NCBI GenBank assembly: GCA_000349905.1
Contig: KB722737.1
Span: 2,431,158 to 2,495,157, forward strand
Source: Volvariella volvacea V23
Lineage: Eukaryota; Basidiomycota; Agaricomycetes; Agaricales; Pluteaceae
Reading direction: 5' to 3'
DNA: 64,000 bases
The notes below the pieces were generated by a model. It did no database searches, was not told the origin of the DNA, and was given only the letters and a program-made list of their open reading frames with translations. Made by a program: the position numbers and the translations under genes. Below, piece after piece: positions 24,314 to 36,919 of this stretch (position 1 is the stretch's first letter; every line of letters starts with the position of its first letter).

Positions 24314-24931
24314 ATGCCCTCACGTCTCGATATCCTTACCTTTGAACCAAATTCGTTATACATCGCAACACAACCACTAGTATCCGGCAAATTTCACTGG
24401 TCGTTTCTCACCACGAACGAACGGAACGAGGCATGTCGTCATCAGTGGTATGAAGACCCTTCACATTGCCGTCCAGCAGTATCGGGCTCCCCATCCCCCT
24501 CACCTCCACCGATAATATCCCCCGTGCCGTCGTCATCAGGTGCAGGAGCGGAGCACTACTATATTCAACCCAACATCCGTCCCTCTGCCTGCAACACGAC
24601 ATTTCTGGCGTATTTCAAAGTCAGCGGATGCACGCTGCACCCAGAAACGATGAGGGTGTTCATGGACCTATGTAGCTCGACTTTTCCGAGAAGTTATAGG
24701 ACGGTGGAGATGAATAGAGCGCACGGAATGAATGGGAGAACCTGGGCTTTGAAGGTCCTGTTAAGTCTTTGGACGATGGGCTACATCAAAGGGAGAAGTC
24801 AGTCAGATCCGGTGGTAGGGCTACAAGCATTGGAAGATGAGGTGAACAGACGGAGTCAGGCACTAGAATGCCTCTACCTGCAAGCATACCTCTTTCAGCG
24901 GAAATACTACGCCACCGTCGAATCCGTCTAG
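24314..24931 (+). CDS. hypothetical 205-aa protein
   Basis: A single open frame from ATG 24314 to a stop at 24929-24931. I do not recognise a family. The sequence has an ordered N-terminal segment (GKFHWSFLTTNE, ACRHQWYEDPSH), a Ser/Pro linker, and a second ordered part with FLAYFKVSGCTLHPETMRVF and YLQAYLFQRKYYATVESV at the end. The linker flanked by two folded pieces argues that this is a true gene and not a chance frame. It follows a long pyrimidine-rich leader. There is no signal peptide and no membrane segment. Confidence 0.6.
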   Translation: MPSRLDILTFEPNSLYIATQPLVSGKFHWSFLTTNERNEACRHQWYEDPSHCRPAVSGSPSPSPPPIISPVPSSSGAGAEHYYIQPNIRPSACNTTFLAYFKVSGCTLHPETMRVFMDLCSSTFPRSYRTVEMNRAHGMNGRTWALKVLLSLWTMGYIKGRSQSDPVVGLQALEDEVNRRSQALECLYLQAYLFQRKYYATVESV

Positions 24932-27390
24932 GAGCATTGTTGATAATTTCCCCGATATGCTCCTGGGTGGTTGGTGTTGCTTTCCCCTTCTTCATTCGCA
25001 TTATGCTATCGTCCTTTTCACCTTAAAACTTCTATACTTGCTTTCGTGCCATTGCTTGTCATCCGCTGCTAAGAGCTTCTTCAACTCAACTCCCTCCATT
25101 GTAGTACGTACCATCATCCAGTCTCCTCTACCGCATCGCCCGCATTACAACCCCCCATACATCACTGCTTCCTCAGGATAGGCCTCCTGACCTACCCTCC
25201 GCATTCACATAGCTTTGGCATCAGATACCTCATGAACCATTGTTATGTCCTAATTCACCTCTACCCCACGATATCATACATATGACATCTTTCGCATTTT
25301 TTGTTTACTTTCCCTTCACATTTTCTCAATTTTCCTGCACACTCTTCCTACTCCTATCCATAGCTGTATCATAGAATTACTGAGTTCCCATCTCCCCGTC
25401 CTACCACTACTGGAATCCCCGTGTCTGGACCCGGATAACCACGACAACGATCACCTTTCGACTGAACCCATGGCCAGGAACAAGTGACACCAACAGCAAT
25501 GTTCACCCCCAATTTAGGTCTTGACACCTTCGTCATAACTGAATGCTACTCCCACAGCATACAGTTTCCCCAATAACCATCCCAAGGACCTAAAATCCAT
25601 TCAAGGATATACGCATACCAACAGCAATCAGTCGACACCAATAGGGACGAGAGTTACGTGCATCTTACGCTCCCAAATGCCTTATCCCTGACACCCTTCA
25701 TCCTGGAACTTGGTCTGATGGTTACTGCATCTTTACCACTTCGACCGGTGCGGGTGTGGCATGCACGAGAACGATGACGCACTCCGATAAGATTACACAG
25801 CCTTTCCCTCCCCTCTCCGTGTACGTAGGGCTTGTTGTAATCTCCCGTTTTGGTGTAGCAGTATACGTCAGTGTAACGCCTGTGTGCCGATGATATAGAA
25901 ACCCCTTCCTCCGAGTCATCATCCATTTTTTGTCCTCCATTCACTGCTTTCGTTTATGCTATCCACCGTCCAGCGACTACTATCACCCGCCTCTCCAAAT
26001 AGTTCTCCCTTGCGTCATCTAGGCCGGCCTTGAAGTGACAGCTAGCGCCGAGAACATCCCCGCCTCGGAGGCCTGGGTTAACTCGGGCTTTGAAATGGAT
26101 ACGATCCTCACTCATATATCACCCAAGTAATCTGGCGCCCAAAAATAACCTTTACAGCTGGGCTCAGTAGATTTCGCATCTTGCTGCATATTTCGCTGCA
26201 TCATATGCACATGGTCGCTCAATCAACAGCTCCAGAAGTGTTACAATGCGGTCGACACGGACACGATCCATGGAGCATTGGCCTTGCACAATTCGTTCTT
26301 TTCGGCGGTGGTGCACCGCGCAATACTCCACTCGCTTGAAGTCGTGCACGAATACCGTCCCTCAGCCTGACCAATGAAATCAATCATCCCGTGGACACTG
26401 GCCGACTGCCTCTCCACTCTTCCCATGGCACGCCAATAAACTGGCTTAATGGATTACGTTATTGGAGTTCTTGCAGATCCTCCTGCCGCACTAGAAGACC
26501 GTACGATACCGCACAGCGTCAAGCATCACTTCATACTGACGTTCGTCGTATCCACCTCAGTCTTCTTTCAGGCCTTGGGAGCCGTGGCGACTACGCATTG
26601 ATGGGTGGATCTGTTGCCTTTGCAATGGAGATCTGAGTTGGGTTCTGGCGTGGATTGCCTTTGCTGGTTTAGCATCAGAACGCCAAAAGCGGGAATTCAG
26701 AAATCGGCGGACCCGGGATTTGCCTTCTACCTCGTTAAAGTTGTTGCTCGAATACTCAATTGCCCACTTGCCATATCGAACACCCACTGTACTGTATCGG
26801 TAACGAAAAAGGGCAGGCCAAGTCATGGGGTGCATTTGGGCGGGCTACTGTGTTTATGCGGATGCATAAGTTCTTCTAGGGTGCAGCGCTTTCCATCAGC
26901 ATAGGGTCACTGCCTAATCACCCCATAATCACGACTGCATCACGAATTTGGATTTGCCTGAATTTGTCATGGTCGTGTAAGCCAAAGGTTTCACCTTGGA
27001 GGAAAGGCTTACAACTCCTCGCCATCACGTACACCGATATTGTCAGCACACTTCACAAGCTACTTCTACTTCTATCCACAATGCATGCAAGATTTGTATC
27101 ATAGTTGCGACTTCTCGTCTACATCTGGACTTATAACGGAGAACTGACGTTGAGCTTGGTAACAGAAGCGTGGACTCTTGCACTAAGCCAAGTTTGATGT
27201 ACACTTTATTCAGTTGTATCCCCGCAGGACACTGTATACAGGTCTATCTACTTTACTTATTCAATGCACCCCCGATTTCATACCCGGTAAATCCGTCCGA
27301 CCATACACAATTCAGTCTGCAGAAAGTACTACACAGATTGAGCTTGAGCCACCCTGCAAGCCGAGATGATATGGCGCGGCAGTGGGGACA
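24932..27390. other. gene-poor interval of about 2.5 kb
   Basis: No open frame longer than about 100 codons and no recognisable protein segment is present on either strand. I see no terminal repeats, tandem repeats or transposase-like sequence. It may contain 3' untranslated regions, a non-coding transcript or decayed sequence. This is the largest empty stretch in the window. Confidence 0.5.
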
Positions 27391-28813
27391 TCATGCGTCT
27401 AAATCAAGGTCAGGAGAAGCCGGAATTGGCCGCTCAGCTTGAGGAGTGATTCGTGCCCCATGACGCCTCTCCTTCGAGTCGCCATAATCAAATATTGCGG
27501 ACTGCAGTGAAGTCAATCAGCAAGGCTTGTTTTAAGATGGAAATGTACATGCGGGTAGCAGACAAGGAACCCACATGAGCGGTCACACGGTTGTCCCAAA
27601 GTACGACAGTGCCAGGTTCCCACTTGACTCGGGCTTGTAGGTCGCCACTGCTATCGATATGGTCATACAGGAACTTGAGGAGAGTACCTGTCAACACGCG
27701 TTACTCACAGAGTAATGATGAAGTCAGTTTAAGTAGGCACGCTTACGAGATTCTTCACGCTTAAGGCCAACAATGCGAGTAGTGAATTGCTTGTTCACAT
27801 AAAGGGCTTCTTCGCCAGTCACGGGGTGCCTTCGAACGACAGGATGGACGTGCTCCACAGGGTCTCTACGGACGGTACCGCCACGTCTTCCGGCTCTGGA
27901 AAACTCGGCCTGTTCTATGCCAGAATGAACTGCCTTCAAAGTACGTAGGAATGCCACGAATTGAGGAGAGAGCTTCTTCAAGGTTTGAACTTGAGAGGTG
28001 AAGAGCGTATCACCGCCGGTGGAGGGCTGCGACAGGAGGAAAAACGTCGTGAGGCCGGGGGGTTGGAGTTCGTAGGAGACATCCGAATGCCAGACTGTGG
28101 TGGTAATACTGTCATCATACTCGAAGTTGAAACTCGAGTTGGCATCTCTGATGATAGAATGCAGTTAATACATGGGTAGCTCCAAGCCGGCGGTGGGCAC
28201 TAACCGATAAACGAGATGGATTTCTGGATAGCCTCTAGGATGACCAGAAGTCGGGTGAATATGCAAGCTGTGATGTCATTCAGCAAAGCCGGTACATGGA
28301 AGGAGGACGAGGTACTCGCCGACCAAAATGGCTACCCCATTGCTTGTACCATTCAGGACCGCGATCGATGAAGTCATGCTGGTCCCTAAAAACGAGAAGG
28401 CCGCGCCTCGCAACCTAAGGCGTAAGCGAGAAATAAGAATAGCGTTTTGACAGTTACGATTGATCCAACATGGGAGCTAAACAATAACTCACTTCGAGGG
28501 CTAATTGATCTCGACTATCACTGTCCAAATTGGTCAAGCTGACACCACGGACTTCTGTTCCAAGCCATGGTGTCAATTCAATGACACTGGTAGCATTATC
28601 AAGGAATCCATGGGGGTTCGGATGACTTAGGGCGCGGAACCCTGGATCGACATGATTGAAGGGCGTGAGAGGAGGGTAACGATCCTCCGAGAAGTGTGGC
28701 AAGAGGTGAGCATAACGGTAGGGCTCCTCCTCTTTTTGTTCGTCAGAAGGACGAAGTTTCAGGGTTGGTTGAGTAGGCGCAGCGGCAGTTTCTGTCACGG
28801 TGGTAGCGGACAT
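27391..28813 (-). CDS. TauD/TfdA-family Fe(II)/2-oxoglutarate-dependent dioxygenase
   Basis: A minus-strand gene with about six exons, start ATG 28813 and stop at 27391-27393. It shows the TauD plan: VIELTPWLGTEVRGVSLTNL near the N-terminus, GLLVFRDQHDFID, then the iron-binding H-x-D in TVWHSDVSYE. The distal histidine is in WDNRVTAH, and the C-terminal arginine region reads ERRHGARITPQAERP. The last exon follows a short intron and was picked because RHGARITPQAERP matches the family's 2-oxoglutarate-binding segment. Fungal members oxidise taurine and other sulfonates for sulfur supply, but related enzymes act on other substrates, so the substrate is not certain. No signal peptide is visible, so it is probably cytosolic. 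Confidence 0.85.
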
Positions 28814-29960
28814 GATTCACCAGATAAAGGCGCTCTGTGTGCAAAGGGGTTGTAGAGAGCATCGTCCCATGGACTGTCTTAAAGCTACTCACGGAAGTAC
28901 ATCCGGGCTGGAAATAATCGTCATCTGAACTTCTGGACACGCAATACTTGGTGTCGTGACCTGTCTTCGTCATGATTGCGGGGTTGTTGGTACAGGCATC
29001 AGCAGTACGAGCGTGTCTGGATAATCCATTGCGCCGAGATTAGAGGCCACTGCTGTGCGAGGAGCAGCCCACAACGGGGCAATGGATATGTGTGCATATG
29101 TTTTGGACCCTTTCTGGGGAAGGCAGTTGGTGTCAATGGACATGGGAGGTAAGTATGTCCACCCTGACGGGGGAGGGTCCTCACGACCTTGCAATCTTTG
29201 ATTGGGGTGGATTTGAGGTCCAACTCGACAATAGGATATTTCAAGATGGTCGATACATGGGGCTAAGAATTGCTTGGATCAGAGGCAGGACGATGATAAG
29301 ATGGTATTTGGGCGGAATTGCTTGGGAGATTGGATCGGGTAGATTACGTTGCGGCATAACAAAAAGACAAGGCACGCTTTTCTCACAATAACACAATAAA
29401 CTCTCTTCCCTCCCATCACTGCTGCCATTTGACCCGTGCGTCCATCGCCAGCCCTTACTTCCCCACAGCGCCCGACACAACTTTGCACTATATTTCCAGC
29501 CCACCCGGTAGTATCAAAGTCGTTGCTGTGGTGAGATGGCGCAGCAAGTGGCAATACGCGCTAGAGTCGCAACCTGATTCTCCAATGAGTCGAAGATGTA
29601 CACTAATCGGTGCTCTCGAGGTCGACTGATCCGGCCAATTTTGTCATTTTTGTCCTGCGGCGTACCCCCATGCCTTCATTTACCACGATGCCGCTATTGT
29701 CTAATTGTCTCGATGACTTCTCTCACCCTCCTGGTATGGTATTCAGAATGGTTCCGGAGACTCAAGAAATGGAATATTCTCCTCGACAGGAACCTTAAGC
29801 GAAGCTCATCTAAATAGCCCATAGGCTGGGTAGAGCCTTTCTGTAGTGCTTCCTTACCCTCGCGCCCTCCCCCTCCCCCAACCATCCATTACATCCCGCC
29901 CTCCCTCCCTTTCCGCTTCCAGTCAGCTCGGTAGCTTCGTACTACCTAGTGTTCTAAGCC
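28814..29960. promoter_or_regulatory. divergent intergenic region, TauD-type dioxygenase / OPT transporter
   Basis: About 1.15 kb lie between two divergent start codons. The 60 bases or so before the transporter ATG are C/T-rich. Open frames of up to about 100 codons have no recognisable domains. Sharing of regulatory sites between a sulfonate-type dioxygenase and a peptide transporter would make sense in nutrient scavenging, but I see no specific site to prove it. Confidence 0.4.
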
Positions 29961-32765
29961 ATGGAGGACGTTAAACCCACGACCGTTACTTCTGTCGAGC
30001 CAATCAATGTCTCGTCTATGATACGAAACCGCAATGTACCAGACGTTCCTGAGGATGTCGACTACATCATGGAGCATCTAAATGATCCAAATCTGGACTT
30101 GACAAAGCCACCGCGCCCCATTAGCAGAGAGGGTCTCGAGATGAGACAGAAGAAGCGCTCGTCCTACGAGCAGTCAGAGCCAGATGCAGAGTATCTCGAA
30201 TCAGATAGATACTCAACCTCACGAGCAGAGTCACGGAACTCGACAGCCATCGACTTCGACGAGTAAGCAAATTGGCCAAGCTCACTTGTCATACAGTCAT
30301 ACATTGCTAACTCTACCTAAGTGAATCCCCCTACCCTGAAGTTCGCGCTGCAGTGTCGAGCATTGACGATCCTACAATGCCTGTAAACACATTCCGAATG
30401 TAAGATAATTCTCCCGCGCGACGATGTCAACTAACTATCACATCCAGGTGGTTCTTGGGCATTTTCTTTGTCATCCTTGTATCTGGCATGAATCAAGTAT
30501 TTTCCATGCGCTGTAAGTTCATTTATGTTGATATGCCAGGCTAGCAATTTATTTTGTCGTAGATCCATCAATCTTCATCACTGGTATTGTGGCTCAGCTC
30601 ATCGCCCTGCCGCTCGGAAAGGGGTTGGAGAAGATTCTCCCTACAACCAAGTTCAACATCTTTGGTTGGAAGTGGTCTCTCAACCCTGGTCCATTTTCAA
30701 TCAAGGAACACGTCTGCATCACGGTTATGGCAAACGTCGTCGTTGGTGGTGCTTATGCCACTGATGTCATGATGGCACAAAAGGTCTTCTACGGCGAAGA
30801 CATTGGCTTCGCTTATCAAATCCTTGTCGTCCTTGGATCACAAGTCCTTGGGTTCTCTCTCGGTGGTGTTCTCCGCCAGTTCGTCGTGTGGCCTGCCAGC
30901 ATGATCTGGCCTGGTGCCCTCGTCAACTCGGCATTGTTCAACACCCTCCACAAGAATTACGGCAAGCGCGAAGGTCATATCAGTCGTGAAAGATTCTTCG
31001 TAATTGCGATGGCTTGCAGTTTCATCTGGTACTGGATTCCAGGGTACTTGTTCACCGCTCTTAGCGTTTTCAACTGGGTTTGCTGGATCGTTCCTAATAA
31101 TGCCGCTGTCAACGCTTTGTTCGGAACGAACACCGGTTTGGGTATGGGTATTCTCACTTTCGACTGGTCTATGATTGCCTTCATTGGTAGTCCTTTGGTT
31201 ACACCCGTGAGTTTTCTCCGCTTCGTTAAGTTGTCTTATTGCTCAACCTAAGTTTAAGTGGTGGTCTGAGATGAACACGGTTGCGTCCTTCGTCATCTGT
31301 TTCTGGATTATTGTACCGATCTGGTACTGTGAGTATCGATCCCCTTTTTGCCCCACTAATTTACTAACTGTTACCGTTAGTCACGAATTCGTTCAATACC
31401 AGCTATTTCCCAATTTCTTCTTACTATGCTTGGGATAACACCGCACTCCCCTATCAACCAAGGAGAGTTGTTATTGACGGGCTCTTCAATGAGGAGCTAT
31501 ACAGGGAATACTCCCCTGTCTTCATGTCTCCTACCTTGCTCATGGCCTACGGAGTTGCATTCGCTTGCTTCTCTTCCGTCTTTGTGCACACTTTCCGTGC
31601 GTCAGCTTCTTGTTTTCCTGGAAAGCTCAAACTCATCTCTCTTCAGTCTGGTTCCGCCGTGATATCATGCGCCGTTTCCGAAGTTCTCTGAAGGATGAGC
31701 GCGACGTTCACTCTCGACTTATGCAGTTCTATCCCGAAGTCCCTATGTGGTGGTATATTGCAGTTGGAGTTATCGCCTTTGTCTTCCTCGCCGTCGGCAT
31801 CGAGATCCATCCCACACATCTTCCTATCTGGGCTGCGTTGCTCGCCTTCGTCCTCTCTGCTATCCTCGCTATTCCCATTGCTATGCTTCAAGCTATCACC
31901 AATCAAACCGTTGCCACACAAGTCATGCACCAGATGATTGCCGGTTACATGCTACCAGGTCGTCCCATTGCCGTTGCACTTTTCAAGACCATTGCCTTTA
32001 TCGGCACTATTCAAGCCGTTGGTTTCGCTGGTGACTTGAAACTGGGTCATTACATGAAGATCCCTCCCAGGATCATGTTCTCCATTCAAGTTACCGCAGC
32101 AGTTGTTTCTTGCTTCGTGGTCGTTTTGGTTCAAGATTGGATGTTCGCAAACATCCCGGATATCTGTACCCGTGAGCAAAAGGATGGCTTCATCTGCCCT
32201 TCGTCGAACACCTTCGCCACTTCGACTTTGATTTGGGGTGGAATCGGTCCGGCCAGACTCTTCAGCCCTGGTCAACCATACTCTCCCTTGCTGTGGTTCT
32301 TCGCCATTGGTGCAATCCTCCCCATCCCATTCTACTTCCTCGCTCGTAGATTCCCCCTATCCTTCTGGCGATACGTCAACTTCCCAGTCTTCTTCGCTGG
32401 TGTTGGTGCTATCCCACCTGGCAACGGTATCAACTATGCTTCTTGGGCGATTGTTGGTTTCATCTTCAATTACTTCATCAGAAGATACCACTTCAGATGG
32501 TGGATGAGGTATAACTATATCCTGTCGGCAGCTTTGGACGCAGGCGTTGCGATCAGTATGGTCGTGGTATTCTTCGTGCTGCAATATCCCAAAGGAGGAA
32601 TTAATCTGGATTGGTGGGGCAACAAGTAAGTGTCTTCTCGTCTGATCTGCGATTCCGTTCTAATGGTCCTTGTCTAGCGTGTGGATAAACACCGCTGATG
32701 CTATGGGCATCCCAATCAAACTCCTTCCAGAGGGCGAGACAATAGGCCCCGCGACTTGGTCATAG
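29961..32765 (+). CDS. OPT-family small oligopeptide transporter
   Basis: A multi-exon gene from ATG 29961 to the stop at 32763-32765, about 750-800 residues. A hydrophilic N-terminal region of about 130 residues precedes a series of hydrophobic segments. Family signatures are clear: SLNPGPFSIKEHVCITVMAN, then YAWDNTALPYQP, HYMKIPPRIMFSIQ and NSALFNTLHKNYG. The end reads NLDWWGN, then a short intron, then VWINTADAMG. OPT proteins of this branch import tetra- and pentapeptides or glutathione across the plasma membrane with protons. There are about seven introns of about 55 nt. The substrate cannot be read from sequence. Confidence 0.92.
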
Positions 32766-33508
32766 ATCATCACCCCTTCACCTTAACATTATTACGAGTA
32801 ACGAACGACCCCCAGTTTCGATGATGGCATGCACCCTTTACTTATTCACCACATTCCGATTATTCTCTTGTATCATACACATAACGATTCTTTCACTAGT
32901 TGAGCCACTTGGCTCTCTCTCGATCGCCTATGCGACGCAGTTGTACTTCTCCATACGACGCAAGCCGACGTCCTTTCATTCCCTTCTTCAAGTTGACATT
33001 TTGTAACAGCATTCATTCATCGCTAAATAAGGCGCATACCCCCCTTCGCATCTATGTTCACCTGCTTTCATATTACAAGTTCTTGGTTGCATTTTATACC
33101 TCCCACATCTTTTCTCAGTTTGCGCATTAGGCGTGGGCTTTTTGGACCTGATGTTATAGTTATTAGCGTTTGGGTTTGGTTGACACTACCGTAAAATACC
33201 TCTGGTCTATGCTTTTGATTTTTGCATTTTTGCATTGTTACACATACTTACCTACTGAGATGTACATGAATGTACACGGCGTAGAGTATACAATGCCATG
33301 GATCCGTATACTCAAATTGCAAGCGTCCCTGCATCTTAAGTGCGTTAAATAACCAAGTTTCACAAAAATATAGGCAGGGTAGCTTTCAACTGACGATGTT
33401 CAACGTACTCGTCGCGTATTTAAATTACAGCATTAGCACAAATGCATATAAGACTGGAATAGTGTGCGATACAATCTGAATAAGCACAACGACCCTCTAC
33501 TAAGCAAC
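32766..33508. other. intergenic region between convergent OPT and PRP19 genes
   Basis: About 740 bp of 3' flanking sequence for two convergent genes. It is AT-richer than the genes around it. No open frame with a recognisable product is visible. Confidence 0.5.
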
Positions 33509-35150
33509 TTAACCAGGCAAACCCCAGACTCTGACCTCACGACCGGTAGCACCCCAAATCTCCTTACCTTGATCGCCAAACGCCAAATCTGACATGTCAC
33601 CACCCTCTTCAAATCGTACCAACTCCTCCCAGGTCTTGTGCGCGTATACCCTTGCGCCCTGGCTCCCTGCAATACCCAAGAACTGCGCGCTAAAGTCACA
33701 CAGTACTTTGTTCACTTTGAAGTCGTCACCAAGGGAGATGGTGTGCACTGTACGCGTTTTTCGGAGATCCCAGATGGACACGGAGGAGAGCGAGCTCGGC
33801 GCTAACAGGTGATAACCGTTTTCGGAGAATGACAATGTGTGGACCGTGAAGGGTGTGCCTTCTGGTGGTGTGAGGGATGCAGCAATGGCGCCAGTTCGGA
33901 TGTCGTAGATGTGGATAGTAGATGCTGGTGTACCAAGACCAATAAGGGTACCGTCAGGGTGGATGGCAAGTGACGCGAGAGGGTCGTCTGAGGGAGCAGA
34001 ACGGAATATTTGGGCAAAGTTGGTAAAGTCGTGGAGGGAATAGGTCTTGTCAGCGGAGGCCAAGGCAAAGAAAGCATTCGTGGGGTGCACAGCCAGCCCA
34101 GTAAGCTCTCCCTTATGATTGCGGACCGTGGATTTCGGGATGTACTCGCCGGAAGCTGCGTCGTGAGACCAGACTTTAGCAATCTTGTCTGCTCCGGCAG
34201 AAAGAATGAATGTTGGATCGCCTTCTTTCTCACGGAATGCGACGTGAGTGATTTTCTTTGTGTGTCCTTTGAGAGATGCCAGGACCTTGTCGGTGCTTCG
34301 GTCATACAACTGGACGACCTTGTCGTTACCACCAGTGAGGAAATGCGACTGGTTGGTCCGCGATAGGGCCAGTGCAGTAATACCTGAAGGAGACGCGGAA
34401 TGCAGGGAGGGTATGGTGTGTTTAGCTGTAAAAGTCTTGAGGTCTGCTGGAGAGGTGTATCCTACAGGCGTTTTGCGCTTCTTGCGTGCAGATGACAATG
34501 CCTGGTTCGTTTCGTCAATCTGTGCTACGATTTCACTAGGAAGGCCTTGGGCTGCTCCGTCTTCAGCCATTTCGACGTCCTCTGCAGCAGCGGTTGGCGC
34601 AGCAGGTGCGATTCCCATCGAAGCCTGTACATTTGATAGTGCCCTAGTGAACGAAAGGGAGGTGCATGCAGCTTAGTGTATAAGACGAATGGGAAGATGT
34701 ATGACACGTACTGTCTTGCTTCGTCCCGTTCGCGAATAAGGCGCGCAATAACGCGATTTGCAGCGTCGGCCTGATAGAGTGCATAGCTTAGCTCTTGTCT
34801 GGTTTGGTTGTATTGCTGCTTGAGCACAAAATTCTCGAGCATTGCTGCATCCCATTCATTTTGTAATGTGTGGAGTAATGAAGGTATTGAGGAATGTGCT
34901 GGTGGACGTGGCGCCGCGTTCTCTGGACCTAAAATACAGTCATTAACCTCATCTAAGTTTCGTGACGACCCTCGTACGCACTGGCTTTGATGGCAATGAG
35001 GTCAGACTCCTCCAACTTGTCTCCAGTTACTGGATCGGTGCCATTCTCTGAGATATACTTGATAATAAGACGACGCTCGTAAACTTTTCCGGACTTGGAG
35101 GAAACGACGGGCTCCTGCGGTGGTTCTCCAGAAATTGCGCAGAAAAACAT
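33509..35150 (-). CDS. PRP19: Pre-mRNA-processing factor 19 (U-box E3 ubiquitin ligase)
   Basis: A minus-strand gene with about four exons, start ATG 35150 and stop near 33509. The N-terminus MFFCAISGEPPQEPVVSSKS is the Prp19 U-box, continuing KVYERRLIIKYISENGTDP. A coiled-coil region follows (LQNEWDAAMLENFVLKQQ, YALYQADAANRVIARLIRER), which tetramerises Prp19. A WD40 propeller of about seven blades comes next (FLTGGNDKVVQLYDRSTDKV, FILSAGADKIAKVWSHDAAS, SVSIWDLRKTRTVH). Prp19 is the scaffold of the NineTeen Complex that activates the spliceosome, and it also ubiquitinates splicing factors. Length is about 500 residues, as usual. It is divergent from SGT2 with 168 bp between start codons. Confidence 0.95.
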
Positions 35151-35318
35151 GGCCTAGTCGAATTGGGTAATTGGGGATTGTGGAGTTTGTGTAGTTGAAT
35201 TTTCTGGAACGTGTTTGCAGATATTTGGTTGAGAGGGTGATGTCGTGTATACTCTTGTTAGCGCAGATACTGCAATCTGGCCCCTGACCGTACTGCAACT
35301 TATATACTTCGCCCCAAC

Positions 35319-36538
35319 ATGTCTGAAAAGCAGCAAAGGCTCGTTCTCTCCATCATAGACTTTCTCAACCAGTCCATCGCGGATGGAACGGTGAAATCCG
35401 AGGATAGCGAGAGCTTAGAAGTTGCCAGTGCGTCTGATCTCGTCCAATTTTAAGTTGCGATCCGCAATGCCTCTAAACTCGTAGGTTGGGGTGCTAGTTC
35501 AATGTATTGGTGAAGCATTTGGTGTTGATCCTACCAATTCTGAACAAACTGAAAAATTGTCGATTAAACCCGCCACACTACCGACTATATTCGATGTATT
35601 CCTGAAGACCCGCAGTAAATCGTCTCAAGGCGGAAGTGATGCGAGCACATCGGCTGCTTCTGCTTCCACACCGGAAAACCCTTCTGCATCAGATAAGGCA
35701 GAGGCAGAGAAACACAAAGCTCAAGGAAACGTTTTCATGAGCAAGAAGTCGTACGACGAGGCAATTGAAGCTTATACCAAAGCTATAAACCTAGATGCCA
35801 CAAATCCGGTCTTCTTCTCCAACCGTGCTGCTGCCTATTCCCTTAAAAGTGATCACTTGTCCGCGATCGGAGATGCAGAGAAAGCAATTTCTGTGGATCC
35901 CACCTATGTAAAGGCTTATCACCGACTGGGGTATGTGTAACGGTTGTCGGAAGGTGTTATACTAATGAGGTGGCAGACACGCTTATTACTCTATGTTCGA
36001 TTACGAAGAAGCTGTAAAGGCATTTGAAAAGGGTCTCGAGCACGATCCTAACAACGCTGGCCTGAAGGCTGGTGTAGCCGATGCCAAGACCCGTATCAAA
36101 TCTAAATCTACGACTACATCGCCACCATCTACAGGGGCACGATCTGGTGGTGCTGGAAGTGGTGCGGAAGGTGGTGGAATGGCAGACATTCTTGCAGGGA
36201 TGCGTGATGCAGGTGGAATGCCCGATTTTAACAGCTTCCTCAACAATCCTCAAATGATGCAGATGGCCCAGCAACTAGCTGCTAATGGTGGACTTGAGCA
36301 GCTTATGCAAAACCCTGCTGTAGCCAACATGGTATGTCCTTGTTGCATTATGCTAGACCCGAAGGTTCATTGTTTCTAGATGAGCCGCATTCAAGGTGGA
36401 GATATGCCCACAATGGATGAAATTATGCGTGATCCTGCTCTTAGGTCACTGTATGTGTCCCCTGATTACCTGCATTTTGCACTCTGATTATCATTCCCTA
36501 GGGCTGGTCAATTCGGCGCTAACATGGGACGTCAATAA
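35319..36538 (+). CDS. SGT2: Small glutamine-rich TPR co-chaperone Sgt2
   Basis: A gene of about five exons from ATG 35319 to the stop at 36536-36538, about 330 residues. The N-terminal dimerisation domain (QRLVLSIIDFLNQSIADGTV, IQCIGEAFGVDP) joins to a TPR region of three repeats (AEKHKAQGNVFMSKKSYDEA, NPVFFSNRAAAYSLKSDHLS, YEEAVKAFEKGLEHDPNNAG). A Gly-rich linker and a Met/Gln-rich C-terminus (NNPQMMQMAQQLAANGGLEQ) follow. Sgt2 binds tail-anchored membrane proteins through the Met-rich end and passes them to the Get pathway with Hsp70/Hsp90. The first splice (donor GTGCGT) was chosen because it joins the N-terminal helix to IQCIGEAFGVDP without a gap. Confidence 0.95.
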
Positions 36539-36919
36539 TGGTTACGAGCCTGCGTAAATTATGGGTGCTTTGGAGAGAATACACGAATGTGAGGGTGGCG
36601 GATAAATGATCTTGATAATCAAAGTGATGGTAATAGTCCTGTTAGACGCTCGAGGAACGTTTGTCTGTAGTACCTATATAACGTTTGAAATATTCGTGAA
36701 TACAACAAGACAAGAGGAAGCATAGATGGCAAGTCCTCATCGCCACGATCGGCGCTTCATCTTACAGTACAAATGACATACGAGCCGCCATCTACATACC
36801 GCTTGAGCAGTGCACAGCACCCACTGAAGAACTAGGGATTGGATAGATTGGAACAAATTCGACAGCAAGGTGAGAGGGGAAAGCTGGGTATATGTGATGA
36901 TTGGGAGTATATTACAATA

